A stretch of 64,000 nucleotides of DNA from Paramyrothecium sp. XJ0827 (lineage: Eukaryota > Ascomycota > Sordariomycetes > Hypocreales > Stachybotryaceae): positions 186,001 through 250,000 of the forward strand of contig JAJFPB010000011.1 of the NCBI GenBank assembly GCA_020881915.1, given 5' to 3'. The position numbers were made by a program, and so were the translations under genes. How positions within the stretch are numbered: position 1 is the first letter of the stretch; the number at the start of each line of letters is the position of its first letter. Positions 1-10,210 of the stretch are shown piece by piece. The notes under the pieces were generated by a model that worked only from the letters and a program-made list of their open reading frames with translations, did not search any database and had not been told where the DNA came from.

Positions 1-343
1 ATCCTCAGTCATACGGTGCATCGGAATCGATAATGGAAGAAAGGTTGCTTGGCCAAGCAAACGAACAGATCGCCAGGCAAATTTGGCAATGGTAAACAAA
101 GAAGTAAACAAAGAAGCAGTGACAATTGGTGGCTGGCAGATGCCCACTTTTTCCAGAGCCGCCAACCAATCCAGCCTTCTTTAGCGACCGGCAATACAAA
201 ATTTGGACCAATCAGATTCCGAGAAACTTATTTATCCCTGTCTGCACCAAACCCTCATTATTCGGGAAAACTTAAGAACTACCTAATGTAGAGTCAGCCT
301 TCGGCTGAATTAGGTAGATTATGTACCTATATTTTAGAGCATT
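1..343. other. geneless left edge with a perfect hairpin
   Basis: No convincing gene is seen here. The notable structure is a two-tier palindrome at 279-317: outer arms CTACCTAAT (279-287) and ATTAGGTAG (309-317), inner arms TCAGCC (294-299) and GGCTGA (303-308). It lies just beyond the stop codon of the pogo relic at 344, so it could belong to that element's 3' end or act as a transcript 3' hairpin. Both roles are inference. Confidence 0.45.
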
Positions 344-1140
344 TTAATTGGTACAGATGCCTGTACGATACATCCCCTGCACCTTATGACGCTCAAGGGG
401 ATCATCTTCAACTGCCCGCAATACCCTTGACTTAATAGCTGCAACCCGGCCACGAAGATGAGGAATCTGAGGTCTTGATACCTCTCTTTCTTTTTCTGCA
501 TCTTCCTTTCGAAGGCGGCGGAAGAGTTCTTCCTGCTCACGCCTCTGCTTTGATGCCTCTTTATTCCATTCATCATGAGCCCGTACCGCAACCTTCTCAC
601 GTAATTCCTTCATTGTATAAGCCCCATCGTTAACCTGAATTCGGCGGCGTGTTCGAGTGCGCCGGGCCTCAAGGGCTAGTCCATCTTGCTGTAACTGAAC
701 AATCCGCTTTTGAGTTGACTGTGTAAGGATTGCAAGATCAAGGCATGCCTCAGCATGTGAGATAATCTCCCTAGTCGGGCTGCTCAGAACCTCAAGCTTC
801 CTCTGTTTTTGTATAGCAGCAAGGTCCTTCTTTGCTTTTCTTGGTGTGACAGCTTGCTGTTGAAGGATCTTAGGAAATAGCGGCTCTTCGGAAGATGCTT
901 AGCAGCCTGACGAAGCGGCTCTAATACAACTTCTGGATCTACTGGCATAACCCCTGTCTTCTCAAAACCAGCATATATATGGCGGCCTTAAAGGCAGCTT
1001 TATATAGCCGATCCCATTGATTCAAGAAGTCATATCGTGAGATCTGTGTGCCTCCGGCTTGGATAAAGTCTGCAAGGGCAGTCCGTTGTTCCTTCTTAAG
1101 GTGCTGATAGACACCTACATCAAGAGGTTGTACGGAACAC
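344..1140 (-). pseudogene. pogo/Fot-type transposase, 3' fragment
   Basis: Read on the minus strand from about 1140, the translation starts with VQPLDVGVYQHLKK, the block around the third catalytic aspartate of pogo-type DDE_1 transposases. It runs through an Arg/Lys/Glu-rich helical tail to a stop at 344-346. The part from about 613 to 344 is one open frame; upstream the frame is interrupted. The N-terminal DNA-binding HTH and the first two catalytic aspartates are absent, because homology ends abruptly near 1140. It is therefore a 5'-truncated, dead copy. The family call rests on the LQPLDVG-type motif and the basic tail seen in fungal Fot/Tigger-like elements. Confidence 0.75.
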
Positions 1141-2103
1141 TCCCGATCGTCACACCTAGATTATTTTAAGCCACCCCCGGCTCTCAAGTCCATGCTCAAG
1201 GCTGGAATCAGAATGATGTTGGAAAGGGTGTGACGAATCGGTCTCCTTACTGGTTTAGGGTAAGTCGATCGGGGTTTTTCTAAGTTCGTACTTGGTGGGT
1301 TGTCCTTAGACAGACAACGGGACGGTACTCTGAAGCGTAGTTGGCAGGTCACAGGTGGATTGTCACTAGTCGATGAGATGGACTTGTAAGTATCGTGCAA
1401 GTGGGTCTCGGTGACTGCATGTTATTGACAGCTGGTAGCTTCTATCTAGAGGTTCACAAGGGAGAAGCTCGCTGGTGTCGCTCAGCGACCGCTGCGATCT
1501 TCCTCCGGCCCCTGATTGATACAAGAAATACGCCGGTGTAGACGAAGGCAATCAAAATAAAGCGTGCAGTGTACACAATTTGCGCCTTATTGATCAGGGC
1601 CTAAAGGATACCGGGTAAGTCTTTTATGTTGGCAGGCGATCAGGGCGTTGTACTGAGCAATATTGACGTCTTGATGTTACGTCTGGTAATGCACAAGTAG
1701 ATTGTGGTAACCATGTTGTATTGATAGCTGGTGAGTCCTCTAGCTAGATCCCGTAGAGTCCTCCTCATCTATATAGTTTTCCATTTTCCAGGGTCAGTGA
1801 GCGCCTCTGTCTGATCCAAGTGATCCTTTTCCCTGAGCACCTTTGTTGCGTATCATGGGGATCGGTGGCACGACCCAACTGCAGCCTTATCTCCACGTGA
1901 TCTGTCTGCTTATCTTTGGGTGGAGTCGAAACCTCCATTGCAGAAATATACGGGTTTGCTTGCATAAAATAAAGAGGGGTTTTGTTATAAGCGAGTTCGA
2001 AACCTTCGATTGAAGGAAATTACGGGGATTGTTTGCATAAAATAAAGGGGGGATTGTTATAAGCGAGTTTAGGGCCACCTCACCATCAGACTAGGAACAA
2101 GCG
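1141..2103. other. geneless stretch, degenerate repeat DNA
   Basis: No supported gene. Two diverged segments resemble each other: around 1411-1450 (GACTGCATGTTATTGACAGC and onward) and around 1706-1745 (ACCATGTTGTATTGATAGCT and onward), so this may be old LTR or other repeat debris. A clearer tandem duplication lies at 1924-2066 and is listed separately. Confidence 0.35.
1924..2066. repeat. tandem duplication, about 71 bp x 2
   Basis: Two adjacent copies of about 71 bp (about 1924-1994 and 1996-2066) share GTCGAAACC/TTCGAAACC at the start and a core reading TTGCATAAAATAAAG, then TTGTTATAAGCGAGTT at the end. Several substitutions separate them, so the duplication is not recent. No function is visible. 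Confidence 0.7.
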
Positions 2104-2447
2104 TGGAACAAGGCGTGGAGAACCGGCATCAACATTCTTGCCACTGAGGATGTGGCTGTGAGCCTTGCATTGACTTCAAACGTTCTCGAGGCGCTTGAGG
2201 AGGTACTGGTACGAAAGGCCAAGCGCCATGGATTTACGTTTATAAAAGCAGAGGGATCCCACTAAACAAATCATGTTGTTTTTTCCTGCAGAAGCTTTCT
2301 CGTTCCATCGAATCTATTCGCAAGAGTCACATTGCACATCGTATTAATGATGGCAGCCTGGTGAGAGATGCATCAACCAGTGGCACGAGCACATCCCAAC
2401 AACCGATCTCGACTTTAGAGCAAGCTGAAGCGGCAGCTGGTTTCTGA
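2104..2447 (+). pseudogene. unidentified gene, 3' fragment with one intron
   Basis: An open stretch begins near 2104 and includes ATEDVAVSLALTSNVLEAL then LVRKAKRHGF. A plausible intron follows (GTTTATAAAAG near 2239 to TTTCCTGCAG near 2292), leading to KLSRSIESIRKSHIAHRIND and a stop near 2447. The helical, charged composition and the consistent splice signals suggest the last two exons of a real gene whose 5' part is lost. I do not recognise the family. The region from here to about 2840 shows nothing else that I can support. Confidence 0.35.
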
Positions 2448-2839
2448 AATGTATCAATCCGCGGCTCCAGCCAAAAGATCATGGATGTGTGCCACATAGG
2501 CAAATTCTTTGACCATGGGCGAAAAACTTCCCCACGGAACACTGTGACCCCTCTTGTGCGCGAATCGGTCTTGGGTCGCGGCACAGCATACGCCCTATGT
2601 TAGTTCGTTCGGAAGAGACTACACCGTGTATGATGTATCACACATTGCTCAGCCACACTAAACCGGAAATGGACTGATTGTTTTATAACGAATCTGAAAT
2701 TGGCGGACGGTGAACTTATACTGCCGGCCATCAAGACCGATTGCTCGTTTCAGAGTAAATACCTACTTGGTACAGTAGAGTCACCATTAATGTCATCATG
2801 TTACTAGCCATCAAAAGTTCGACGGAACGAAACCCACCG

Positions 2840-5100
2840 CTCTTAGAAGGCCCAGTCAACCCAACGACTCTACAACACCGCCACTGCGACCCGCCAGCCA
2901 ATCATGGTGTGCCTCAGTCCTACCGCAGACTCTTCCTTTTGTTCGAAGCAGCGGCACAAAAGTGGCCGCTACTATATATAAAGCTGTGCTCGGATTTACC
3001 CTTGCGCCAAGCGTTAGTTGATTCTCATAAACTAGATTTCTAGCGGTACGTCGTGACGTGGCACAGGATTTCATCCAAGGGGAGAGAGCCTCCTATTCTC
3101 AAAATGCAGCACTTTTGGGAGAGCTGTTCAGAGAACAATCCCAAAGATGGGGTTCCATCGCTGAACGGGTGGTCGGAGAAGCCCTTAATCATATGGCACC
3201 CCCCTATCGTGGGGATGCATGCCTCTGCTTCCGCCACCGCCGTCGCTGCCGTTCGGAAGGCCCCTGTAATCGCCTGCGCTCCTACTTTCTGTGCTCTATC
3301 CAGCCCGCCCATTTCTTTCCTTCCGCAGGCATGCACCCATGCGGTGGAGGCGTACTCCATGGTTGGTGCTACGCGTGGCACTAAAGAGCTGCCCTGCCGT
3401 CCGCGGTGATAGCATCTTGAGCCTCATCAGGTACATGGCTGCACCTAGGCCCTTGGCGGCCGCTCTGGCCATGTGCTCCTTATACCGTAGCCCCGCATCC
3501 ATCACCACTCCCAGGACCTTGGCGCTTTGCCTCGGTCGAACTTCTTTCCCCTTGACCACGAATGGTGTATCGCTGGTGCGCTCGGCATTGCGCGTGAAGT
3601 GTATGATGGTCGTCTTGTCGCCTTCGAATGTTGCACAACTCCGTTTCTCCCAGTCCAGTGCTCTATCTATGATCTCTTGAATGCCCGTACTGTTTGCCTC
3701 CGCCGTTGGCCCTGTCAGTAAGGCCGAGTAGTCGTCAACGAATGCGATCGAGCCACCGTTCGAGTCGATTTTGCCTTGTACCAAATCCGCGTTGAAAAAT
3801 AGGAACAGAATCGGTGAGAACGGTGACCCCTGCGGAAGGCCCGCTTGGAGTACCGGTAGCGGCTGTCCCCTGGCCTCCAGTCTCTGAGAAGTCGGTCTTT
3901 GAACACGCCGTTGTAGGTCCCTTTGACATCGAAGCTGATGAGACTGGCTACTTTGCGGTTTCTCCACGCCTTGTAGATATGTTCATGCAGAAGCAGCAGT
4001 GCGTGCTACGTCGACCGTCGTTTTCTCGCTCCAAAGTGATTTGTAGGTAGTAGTCTGAACATTTCGGCAGCATACAAGATCCTGTCCGCCACGACCGCTT
4101 CAAGGATTTTGCCCAGTGTCGACAGCAGGGAGATGGGCCTCCATGCCTTGGCGACGGCGTAGTCGCCCTTCTCTGGTTTCTTGAGCGGGATGATTTTGGC
4201 GCTCCTCCAGTGGTCCGGCAGTTCCCCCTCGGTCAACGACGTTTGGGATAGATGTAGGATCCGGTCTTGAACCACAGGCCAAAGTTGTTACCAAACCATC
4301 GCCGGTAGCGTATCCTCGCCAGGTGCTTTCCATGCTTCGGCCGCCATCACCTTCTGCTCCACTTCGTCCAGCTATGTTCGGCATGCCCACCTCCATCCGG
4401 CGGGGACGGGTACCTTCTTCTTCGATGATGGCCGGCAGCCGTGGGAAGAATGCGCTGAGCAGTTCTTCCGCCTGCTCTGCCTTGTCCTTTGTCTTTGTTC
4501 CATCCGGTTTCTTGAGCGGCGGGATCTTGTCGCTCATGCTATTGCCTCCCGGTTTGAGATATCTTGCCGACTGCCAAATGTTTGCTCCATCTGCGAGAAA
4601 AATCCTCCCTGTGTGTCTTCTTCTGTTTCCTGATGGCGCCATGGTACTCTTTGCCTGCTTCTTTGGCTCTTCTTTCCAGATCAGGCGATTTTAGGCTTCT
4701 TCGTCGTTGTGATCTCGCCTGGTCTCTCCAGTACGTGTACGCACGTCTGAGTCGGCTTAGGTCTGTCGTCCACCATCTCTTCGTGTATGGAGATGGCTCT
4801 GCTAGCGGCACGAGCTTGTCAATTGCTTCGAGCACAACTACCATGAGCATGTCCGTTTGGGTCTGCACACTGCCACCACATGGCAGCCATCGGAGCTTTC
4901 CCTCCACCCTCTCCCTGATAGCTGTCCACGGTGCATTCTTGAACAGCCGTCGTTCGCCCGTTTTCCTTTCCGGCGTACTCAGATAGAACTCGGTCCGGAT
5001 CGCTCTGTGATCCGAGCCGTTTTCCGTCGGATGGATGCCGCAAGTGACCATCTCATCAGCTAACTCGGCCGACGCCAGCACCGAATCAATCGTGCTTGCG
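2840..5100 (-). mobile_element. Tad1-like non-LTR retrotransposon (LINE), truncated
   Basis: Minus-strand translations line up as one LINE ORF2 in order. The end of the endonuclease domain lies near 5081-4960 (IHPTENGSDHRAI, with the SDH signature). A linker follows, then reverse transcriptase: WRSAKIIPLKKPEKGD with RPISLLSTLGKILE near 4230-4090, GLPQGSPFSPILFLF near 3830, and the catalytic FVDDYS near 3740. A thumb/C-terminal region follows (EYASTAWVHACG near 3350, and a last piece ending near 2850). At least three reading-frame changes interrupt it. ORF1/gag, most of the endonuclease and the RNase H domain are missing, so this is a dead copy truncated at both ends. GLPQGSP...FVDDY is characteristic of fungal Tad-clade RT. 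Confidence 0.88.
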
Positions 5101-5170
5101 TGTTCCGAATTTTCTCACGTCTTAGTCCCTCGCGGGAAGTGGAGCGGGTAGATGCGGAGGGAGCTTCCAT

Positions 5171-6487
5171 CTATCGGCGCTTCGTGCCAGTGGCAACTGT
5201 AGCCTTGTTTGCTGGAGCCTTGGCCGAGGTCGGTTTTGCCGCGACTGACTTCTTGACGCCATGCTTTGCAGTTGCAGCCTTTGGGGGTCGACTGCGGCGC
5301 TTGGGAACGGTAGCAAGAGCCGCAGTGCTTAGTACGGATTCTCTCCCACCTAGCTTCTCCCAGTACTCGTCCAGATGTTCCTTGGCATATCCTGCGACGG
5401 ATTCCTCTGGCTCCCACGAACGCTGCGTCGATCCGATCCACGCGACGTGCAGCACGACCTCGTTTGTGCCCCGGATAATCTGATGCTTCTCAATACGAAG
5501 GACATGCCACATGTCGGGATCTTTCAGCACGGAGGACCGGCCGCCCTTGAATGTGCGCCAATACCGGAAGAGAACGTCAGGGGCGTCTTCTTGCACATTG
5601 TATTCGGGTTCCCAGGTGAAGTCGCCAGCAGGATCGTCGCTCTTCCAGGAGACTCGAACGTCAAGGAGGGTGGGATCATCAGCGTCGTGACGATAATCAA
5701 CAATTTTATCAATCTCGAATTTACTCAGGATGTTGCTTGTATCTACGCTGTCAGGCTTCGCCGCCACGGATTTGCTTCCCGGCGCGGCTCTCGCAACGTC
5801 AAAGTTGGCTACGCGCTGCTGACGCGACAGGAATGATGACTTGGCATCAGTTGTCTTGATGGCCTTTTGCTCGGATGTGAGAACCTGCTTGGATCGAGTG
5901 GAAGACTCCGCGGGTACAGAGGATATACCATTGCTGGAGGACACGCTACAGTCCGTGAGGGTAGGTGAATTCGACACAGCCTCCTTTACTCGTAAGTCAG
6001 CAGCCTTTGGGGGGTCTTTGGGCTGGTTGTTGAGCTTCATGGCCTTGTCGATGTTGGTGCCCTTCTGCCACGTCGGCCCTCCATCCTCCGCGACAACTGT
6101 CTGTGTATACTGCCCGACGGTCATAGCATCTTCCACCTCATCATTTGACCGCTTACGGCTCGCGACCAGGACGCGACTTGGGCTTGCCGAGCCCAAAGGA
6201 TCCCTTCCTGTGGGCGCGCCGACAATTCTGCTCCCGATAGTCCTAAATAGGGTTGGGCTTGGTATGCTGGAGGTGACAGTCCCTTCGGTTACAACGCTGG
6301 GATCCTCCGCGACGGGGCTGTCAGGTCCGGCGTTTGAGGGATCCATTTGGGCCATGGGCGCCAATAGACTTTGGATCGCGATTTTGTCTGGCGGGTTACG
6401 CGAGGTGGACAAATCATCACGGCCGATTCGGATATTTGGGCTGAACAGGCCCCGTTGGGGTAGGCTGTCGTCGGGCACATTCGCCAT
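5171..6487 (-). CDS. tandem chromodomain protein
   Basis: Intronless, 438 residues. Residues 1-255 are low-complexity, Ser/Pro/Thr-rich and probably disordered. Chromodomain 1 is about 257-315: it begins FEIDKIVDYRHD and carries VSWKSDDPAGDFTWEPEYNV, keeping the aromatic and TWEP positions that usually form the methyl-lysine cage. Chromodomain 2 is about 326-380 (WHVLRIEKHQII ... SWEPEESV), with a less canonical first strand. Residues 396-438 are a basic Lys/Ala/Arg tail like those that bind DNA or RNA. Chromodomains read methylated histone lysines; two in tandem suggest a heterochromatin-associated protein, but no catalytic domain is present. The stop lies 70 bp from the truncated LINE, so the 3' UTR probably contains LINE sequence. 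It could be a host gene or transposon-derived. Confidence 0.72.
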   Translation of the reverse strand: MANVPDDSLPQRGLFSPNIRIGRDDLSTSRNPPDKIAIQSLLAPMAQMDPSNAGPDSPVAEDPSVVTEGTVTSSIPSPTLFRTIGSRIVGAPTGRDPLGSASPSRVLVASRKRSNDEVEDAMTVGQYTQTVVAEDGGPTWQKGTNIDKAMKLNNQPKDPPKAADLRVKEAVSNSPTLTDCSVSSSNGISSVPAESSTRSKQVLTSEQKAIKTTDAKSSFLSRQQRVANFDVARAAPGSKSVAAKPDSVDTSNILSKFEIDKIVDYRHDADDPTLLDVRVSWKSDDPAGDFTWEPEYNVQEDAPDVLFRYWRTFKGGRSSVLKDPDMWHVLRIEKHQIIRGTNEVVLHVAWIGSTQRSWEPEESVAGYAKEHLDEYWEKLGGRESVLSTAALATVPKRRSRPPKAATAKHGVKKSVAAKPTSAKAPANKATVATGTKRR

Positions 6488-7376
6488 ATTCGGCAGCCGG
6501 CTACGAGGGGAGTCTGCGAAGGCTGGTGTGAGTCAGAGACGAATGCGAGGTCTTGCCAACGGAAGAGAACGGTTGGAACTGTGCGGACATCCGGGCGCAG
6601 GAAGAAAGCCAGCTGGCGCAAGAATGATGGCCGTGGTCCGGTGAAAAATGGTGAGCTTGTTTTCCTGTTCAGTTATAGGCACTAGTGTTACATAAAGTAA
6701 CTAGGCCTGGTTAGCGGCGTTGGCAGGTACCCATGTATTGCGCACTTTCAGGTGGAGTTGACGTTGGCCAGGCACCGGCTGCTTCTGTAACTTGTGATTG
6801 CTGGAAGTACGTTTATCGGCTGGCATCAACGTAAAACGGAAGTGAGGGGGATCGTAAATCCTTATTGTCACTTTCAAAACAAAACAAAACAAAACAAAAA
6901 TTTCCTCTAAGTTAGTCAGTTCGTTGGTCAGCGATCTGAAGCTCAGCCTATCTTGTGGTTTTTCCCTGCCCTCTCCCCAGTCAACCCGTAAATAGCGGCC
7001 AACTCCGGCGATACCAACACCGAACAGCCTCAAGTTGGCCGACCATGCTTCAGCTGCTAGAATAGGATGTTGAACACTCGGAGAAAGGGCCTTCAAGCAG
7101 GCCCGCTAAACCAGAGTCAAACGAGGCAAGAGCAAATCAGTGGACGAGGAAGAAAGTACTGTAGGCCTATGGGTGGCTCGATCAATTGTTACAATCGAAT
7201 TTAACGTAGCGTCGTGGCCCTGTGAGGCTTGGTCCTACCGAGCGTAATAAATATCTAACGTACATGATAAGTGAATGTAACACACTAACGGATTGGGATT
7301 CCACGTATGCGCCCGCTTTAATCTGTTAATATGTTGCGTTCGCTTGTCTGTTACATTCGCTTATCTGTGACGTTAT
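6488..7376. other. geneless stretch with CAAAA microsatellite
   Basis: A 131-codon open frame on the minus strand (7096-6701) has no recognisable domain and biased composition, so I do not call it. A short (CAAAA)n run lies near 6876-6899. The stretch may hold the promoter of the chromodomain gene, but no specific motif stands out. Confidence 0.4.
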
Positions 7377-7838
7377 CTATCTATGACATAGATGCCCATA
7401 TTTGCGGATATTTGTTTCACACCAGCATTCCGGACACTGATGCGACGATGACCCAGCTTTGCTCCAGCGTTGCACAAGCCCTTCGAAATCTTTCAAAAGT
7501 TCACAATAGGGCTTCATAATGCAGCGCTTTCCCACAATCCTTAACCAATAGCTCGACCTCTTAGGTCGATAGCGATAGCAGTCACAGCAAAGTGCCCAAC
7601 TTCTCTTTGAAAGCCCACGACTTGGCAAACAGCGCAGGATTCCAAGCAGGGTAGGGCAGTCTAGTGCATAAGCATGATGCTTCGACGCGGATGGAATGGA
7701 AATATTCATCATCGCGGAGACCTTGAGTAACTGCTTGCACGCGAGTGCTAGGAACAATTGCTCGACTGGGCCAGCATACGCCAAGATCCGAAGAAGTAGC
7801 TCATTAGGCAGTAGTAGGAGTGCCGAGGGCTGCATCAC
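7377..7838 (-). CDS. small F-box protein
   Basis: 153 residues, one exon. Residues 6-42 (LLLLPNELLLRILAYAGPVE and following LFLALACKQLLKV) form an F-box, the Skp1-binding motif of SCF ubiquitin ligase substrate receptors. The rest has a Cys-rich part with CCDCYRYRP near residues 83-91 and CPECWCE near 136-142, a layout common in short ascomycete F-box proteins. No leucine-rich or WD repeats follow, so the substrate-binding part would be this compact C-terminal region. Short fungal F-box proteins are abundant in accessory genome regions and their targets are mostly unknown. The start is the first ATG after an upstream stop; one conserved frame supports a real gene. Confidence 0.68.
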   Translation of the reverse strand: MMQPSALLLLPNELLLRILAYAGPVEQLFLALACKQLLKVSAMMNISIPSASKHHAYALDCPTLLGILRCLPSRGLSKRSWALCCDCYRYRPKRSSYWLRIVGKRCIMKPYCELLKDFEGLVQRWSKAGSSSHQCPECWCETNIRKYGHLCHR

Positions 7839-8178
7839 TTGTGGCGCTCGTAAAAGCTGATTTATTGAGTAAGGAACCTAAGCAGATGGCGATGCACTCC
7901 TCTTACCGTTTGGGGAACCTTGAATGAATCCCATTGGGTAGGGCTGTGGCCATTCCTACATTCACTCAGGTGGGTTTCGATGAAGAGGAGCCGGCATTTG
8001 TCCATTTGTTTCTGAAGTGGCGGTACTGTCGATTTGTCGCCTACGTATGCTTTGGCGTAATTCGGTTTCATCTATTTTAGTTTAGTACTTGTTCGTCGCT
8101 GCTACTTATAAAATCAGTCATGCCCAGCAGGGTTGGCTGGCCGACCGAATCTCGCTCCGAATGTTAACCCGTAGTTTA
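7839..8178. other. geneless stretch
   Basis: Only a 69-codon minus-strand frame without recognisable features is present. No repeat or RNA gene is evident. Confidence 0.4.
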
Positions 8179-8690
8179 CCCTGTTGAAATGAGCATATTA
8201 TATTTATTAAAGAAGAAGAAAGGCTAGCGCTAACCAGCGGAAGCTATAGACAAGACATCCACATCCCAGCCACCAATGGATCGGAATAGCCATTGATCCG
8301 TCAAAAACAACGGATCTCAACACAGCTGAGGTCTCCGATGCTGAAGCCACCGGTGCCCTAGAAGAGCTCAGAGCAGCACTTAGCACCCAAGACAGCTCGA
8401 AACAGACGATCATAGTCTGCCTCACAATATCGCTGCGGCTACCTGCCTCCGAGGCAAGCCATCCGACTCTCCATAGATATTTTCATCAAGTTCCAGACAC
8501 TCGCCGCTTCGCATGGCGACACGAAGGTCCGCTGGGTCCCCGGCCATGCCAACATCCCTAGAAATGAAGAAGCAGACGCTCTAGCGAAAGCTGGATACCT
8601 CAAGCCAGTCCCTACAGGTGCTTTCCCAACACTGGCTTATCTGCGTCGAGCCGCTAAATGGCGGTCAGACTCAACATCTTATTCTCAATG
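8179..8690 (+). mobile_element. LINE RNase H domain fragment
   Basis: In the plus direction, with at least two breaks, the translation reads ...AEVSDAEATGALEELRAAL near 8320-8380, IIVCL near 8408, and then VRWVPGHANIPRNEEADALA with KAGYLKP near 8530-8610. WVPGHxxIPxNExAD is the C-terminal RNase H signature of Tad-type LINEs, with the catalytic His/Glu/Asp positions visible. It is in the opposite orientation to the LINE at 2840-5100, which lacks this domain. The first 145 bp (8179-8323) recur inverted at 59048-59191. Confidence 0.8.
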
Positions 8691-9157
8691 CGGCGCGAAG
8701 GGTCATGGAAGACTGTTTCTATAAATTTGCAACCGAGCATATGCTATCACTTCTACATCATCGAGCTTGGCGATGTTCCGTTGCTGTTCAACTAACAGAA
8801 TGGACACGGGTTTTTCGTAAAGTGGTATCGACTCTACCGATCAATGCACAATCGAGCTTGTATACAGTGTTGCAAAATCTGTCAGAATTGCGGAATATAG
8901 CCGTACATCGGCGCCCGATCACCAAAAATCGCGCAGAGCAACTCTTACTCTCAGCCACGGAAATGGCCCAACTGCTTCGGAAAGGGGTTGATGACCAAAG
9001 TGATTGGGGGACGGCTAAGCTGCTGGGATTCCGAAAGAAGCTCTCAGAGTCAGGTTGCAAACAGAATATGCTTTCTCGGCCGTGTCGCAACCGTTTGATA
9101 GTGAAGTGCACAGTGCATCAGAGAACAATAACGGAATCGATAGGGAGAAAATTATGA
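8683..9157 (+). pseudogene. HEPN-like helical domain, 5'-truncated
   Basis: An open frame ending at 9157 encodes about 155 residues of all-helical character: LILNAARRVMEDCFYKFATE, a Trp/Cys stretch AWRCSVAVQLTEWTRVF, and ELRNIAVHRRPITKNRAEQL. The last part contains R-N-x3-H within LRNIAVHR, which fits the Rx4-6H motif with a polar residue after Arg that marks HEPN ribonuclease domains. The frame has no convincing start: it emerges directly from the LINE RNase H fragment, so the N-terminus was probably lost or replaced. Similar segments occur in uncharacterised fungal proteins. The HEPN assignment is my inference from one motif and predicted helices. Confidence 0.4.
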
Positions 9158-10210
9158 TCGATATCACTTTATTCGGGAAGCTTACCCATACCAGGGCTTT
9201 CGATCTCAGATGAATATAGATGTGATAGATGCATTACATTAACAAGGTGCAAGAAGAAAATAGATCAGTATTGAATTAATGCTTCACATGGCGAGCTCAC
9301 TCCGCAGTACAACCAGGTCAGGCTACAATCGTGGACGCGTTTACACCCAAGACATTGGATCATTCGGACAAGAGGCGAAGAAGAAACAGCCGCACCAACA
9401 TGGAGTCAGCTGGATATACGAATCGCAGAAAGTCAGGCAGAGATAAAAGCCGAATACCAGAAAAGGTTTGAACATGGTGATACGCGAGAAGATTATGACT
9501 ATGGCTCGACTTAGGTGAAGGAGGGTACAGCATATTGGCTCGAGGAATCTTATAGACATTCATAATGCGGCCTAGTGGGTTCAAGCACAGGCCGAGAATG
9601 ATGGACGGTCTACTAGAGACGAAGAAACAAAGAAGGAGATCCGTGCATTGAAGCTCTTAGGAGAGAGCTTCGGTAGAGAATAACCGGTGCAGCTGGCGTC
9701 TCGACAATATGCGGAAAGAGACTCTGCAGTATTTGCATGGTTCGAGGTCGGTAAGCCGCATAGCAAACCGTTTGGATACATAGCGCAGGAGGGCTCGCAG
9801 AAAATATCAGGCCATCGCGCACCGCCATTTGGGATTGTGCTGGCGGGCTGTTTAGATGGGACGTCGAGAGGCAGAAGAAAAGCTCGCCATGTTCTTCACG
9901 GATGAGCACTGGAAGTTGATGGAAGAGATTGTGGAATGCCTGACAGAGAAAATGCGAACGGGAATATGAATCTCCATGGAGAGAATGGCCAGCTTGATGA
10001 TGACGACGATACTTTCGAAAGCGACTTTGACAAAGAAAGGGCAGCAGCATAGCCCGCACAGGCAAGGACCAACATGCGCATTGTTTCAAGAGGGCATCCC
10101 GTCAGCGAGGACATATCCCTCTCCAGCCTAGAATTCTCCTGGACAGATAGATCAAGGGGCTTTCCGTACCCTCAGGCAGGAAGCTTATGTCCTCTCAGAT
10201 CGCCAGTAGC
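9158..10210 (+). pseudogene. decayed coding sequence, family unknown
   Basis: From about 9380 to 10200 the plus strand gives protein-like pieces in shifting frames: EEETAAPTWSQLDIRIAESQ near 9380, VQLASRQYAERDSAVFAWFE near 9687, EKLAMFFTDEHWKLMEEIVE near 9870-9930, and ENGQLDDDDDTFESDFDKER near 9980-10035. Stops and frameshifts separate them. The composition looks like a former cytosolic protein with an acidic linker. I do not recognise it. The stretch 9158-9380 shows nothing. Confidence 0.3.

Noticed and set aside
6701..7096. 131-codon minus-strand frame
   Set aside because: No domain, includes a translated CAAAA microsatellite, and no splice or promoter signals support it.
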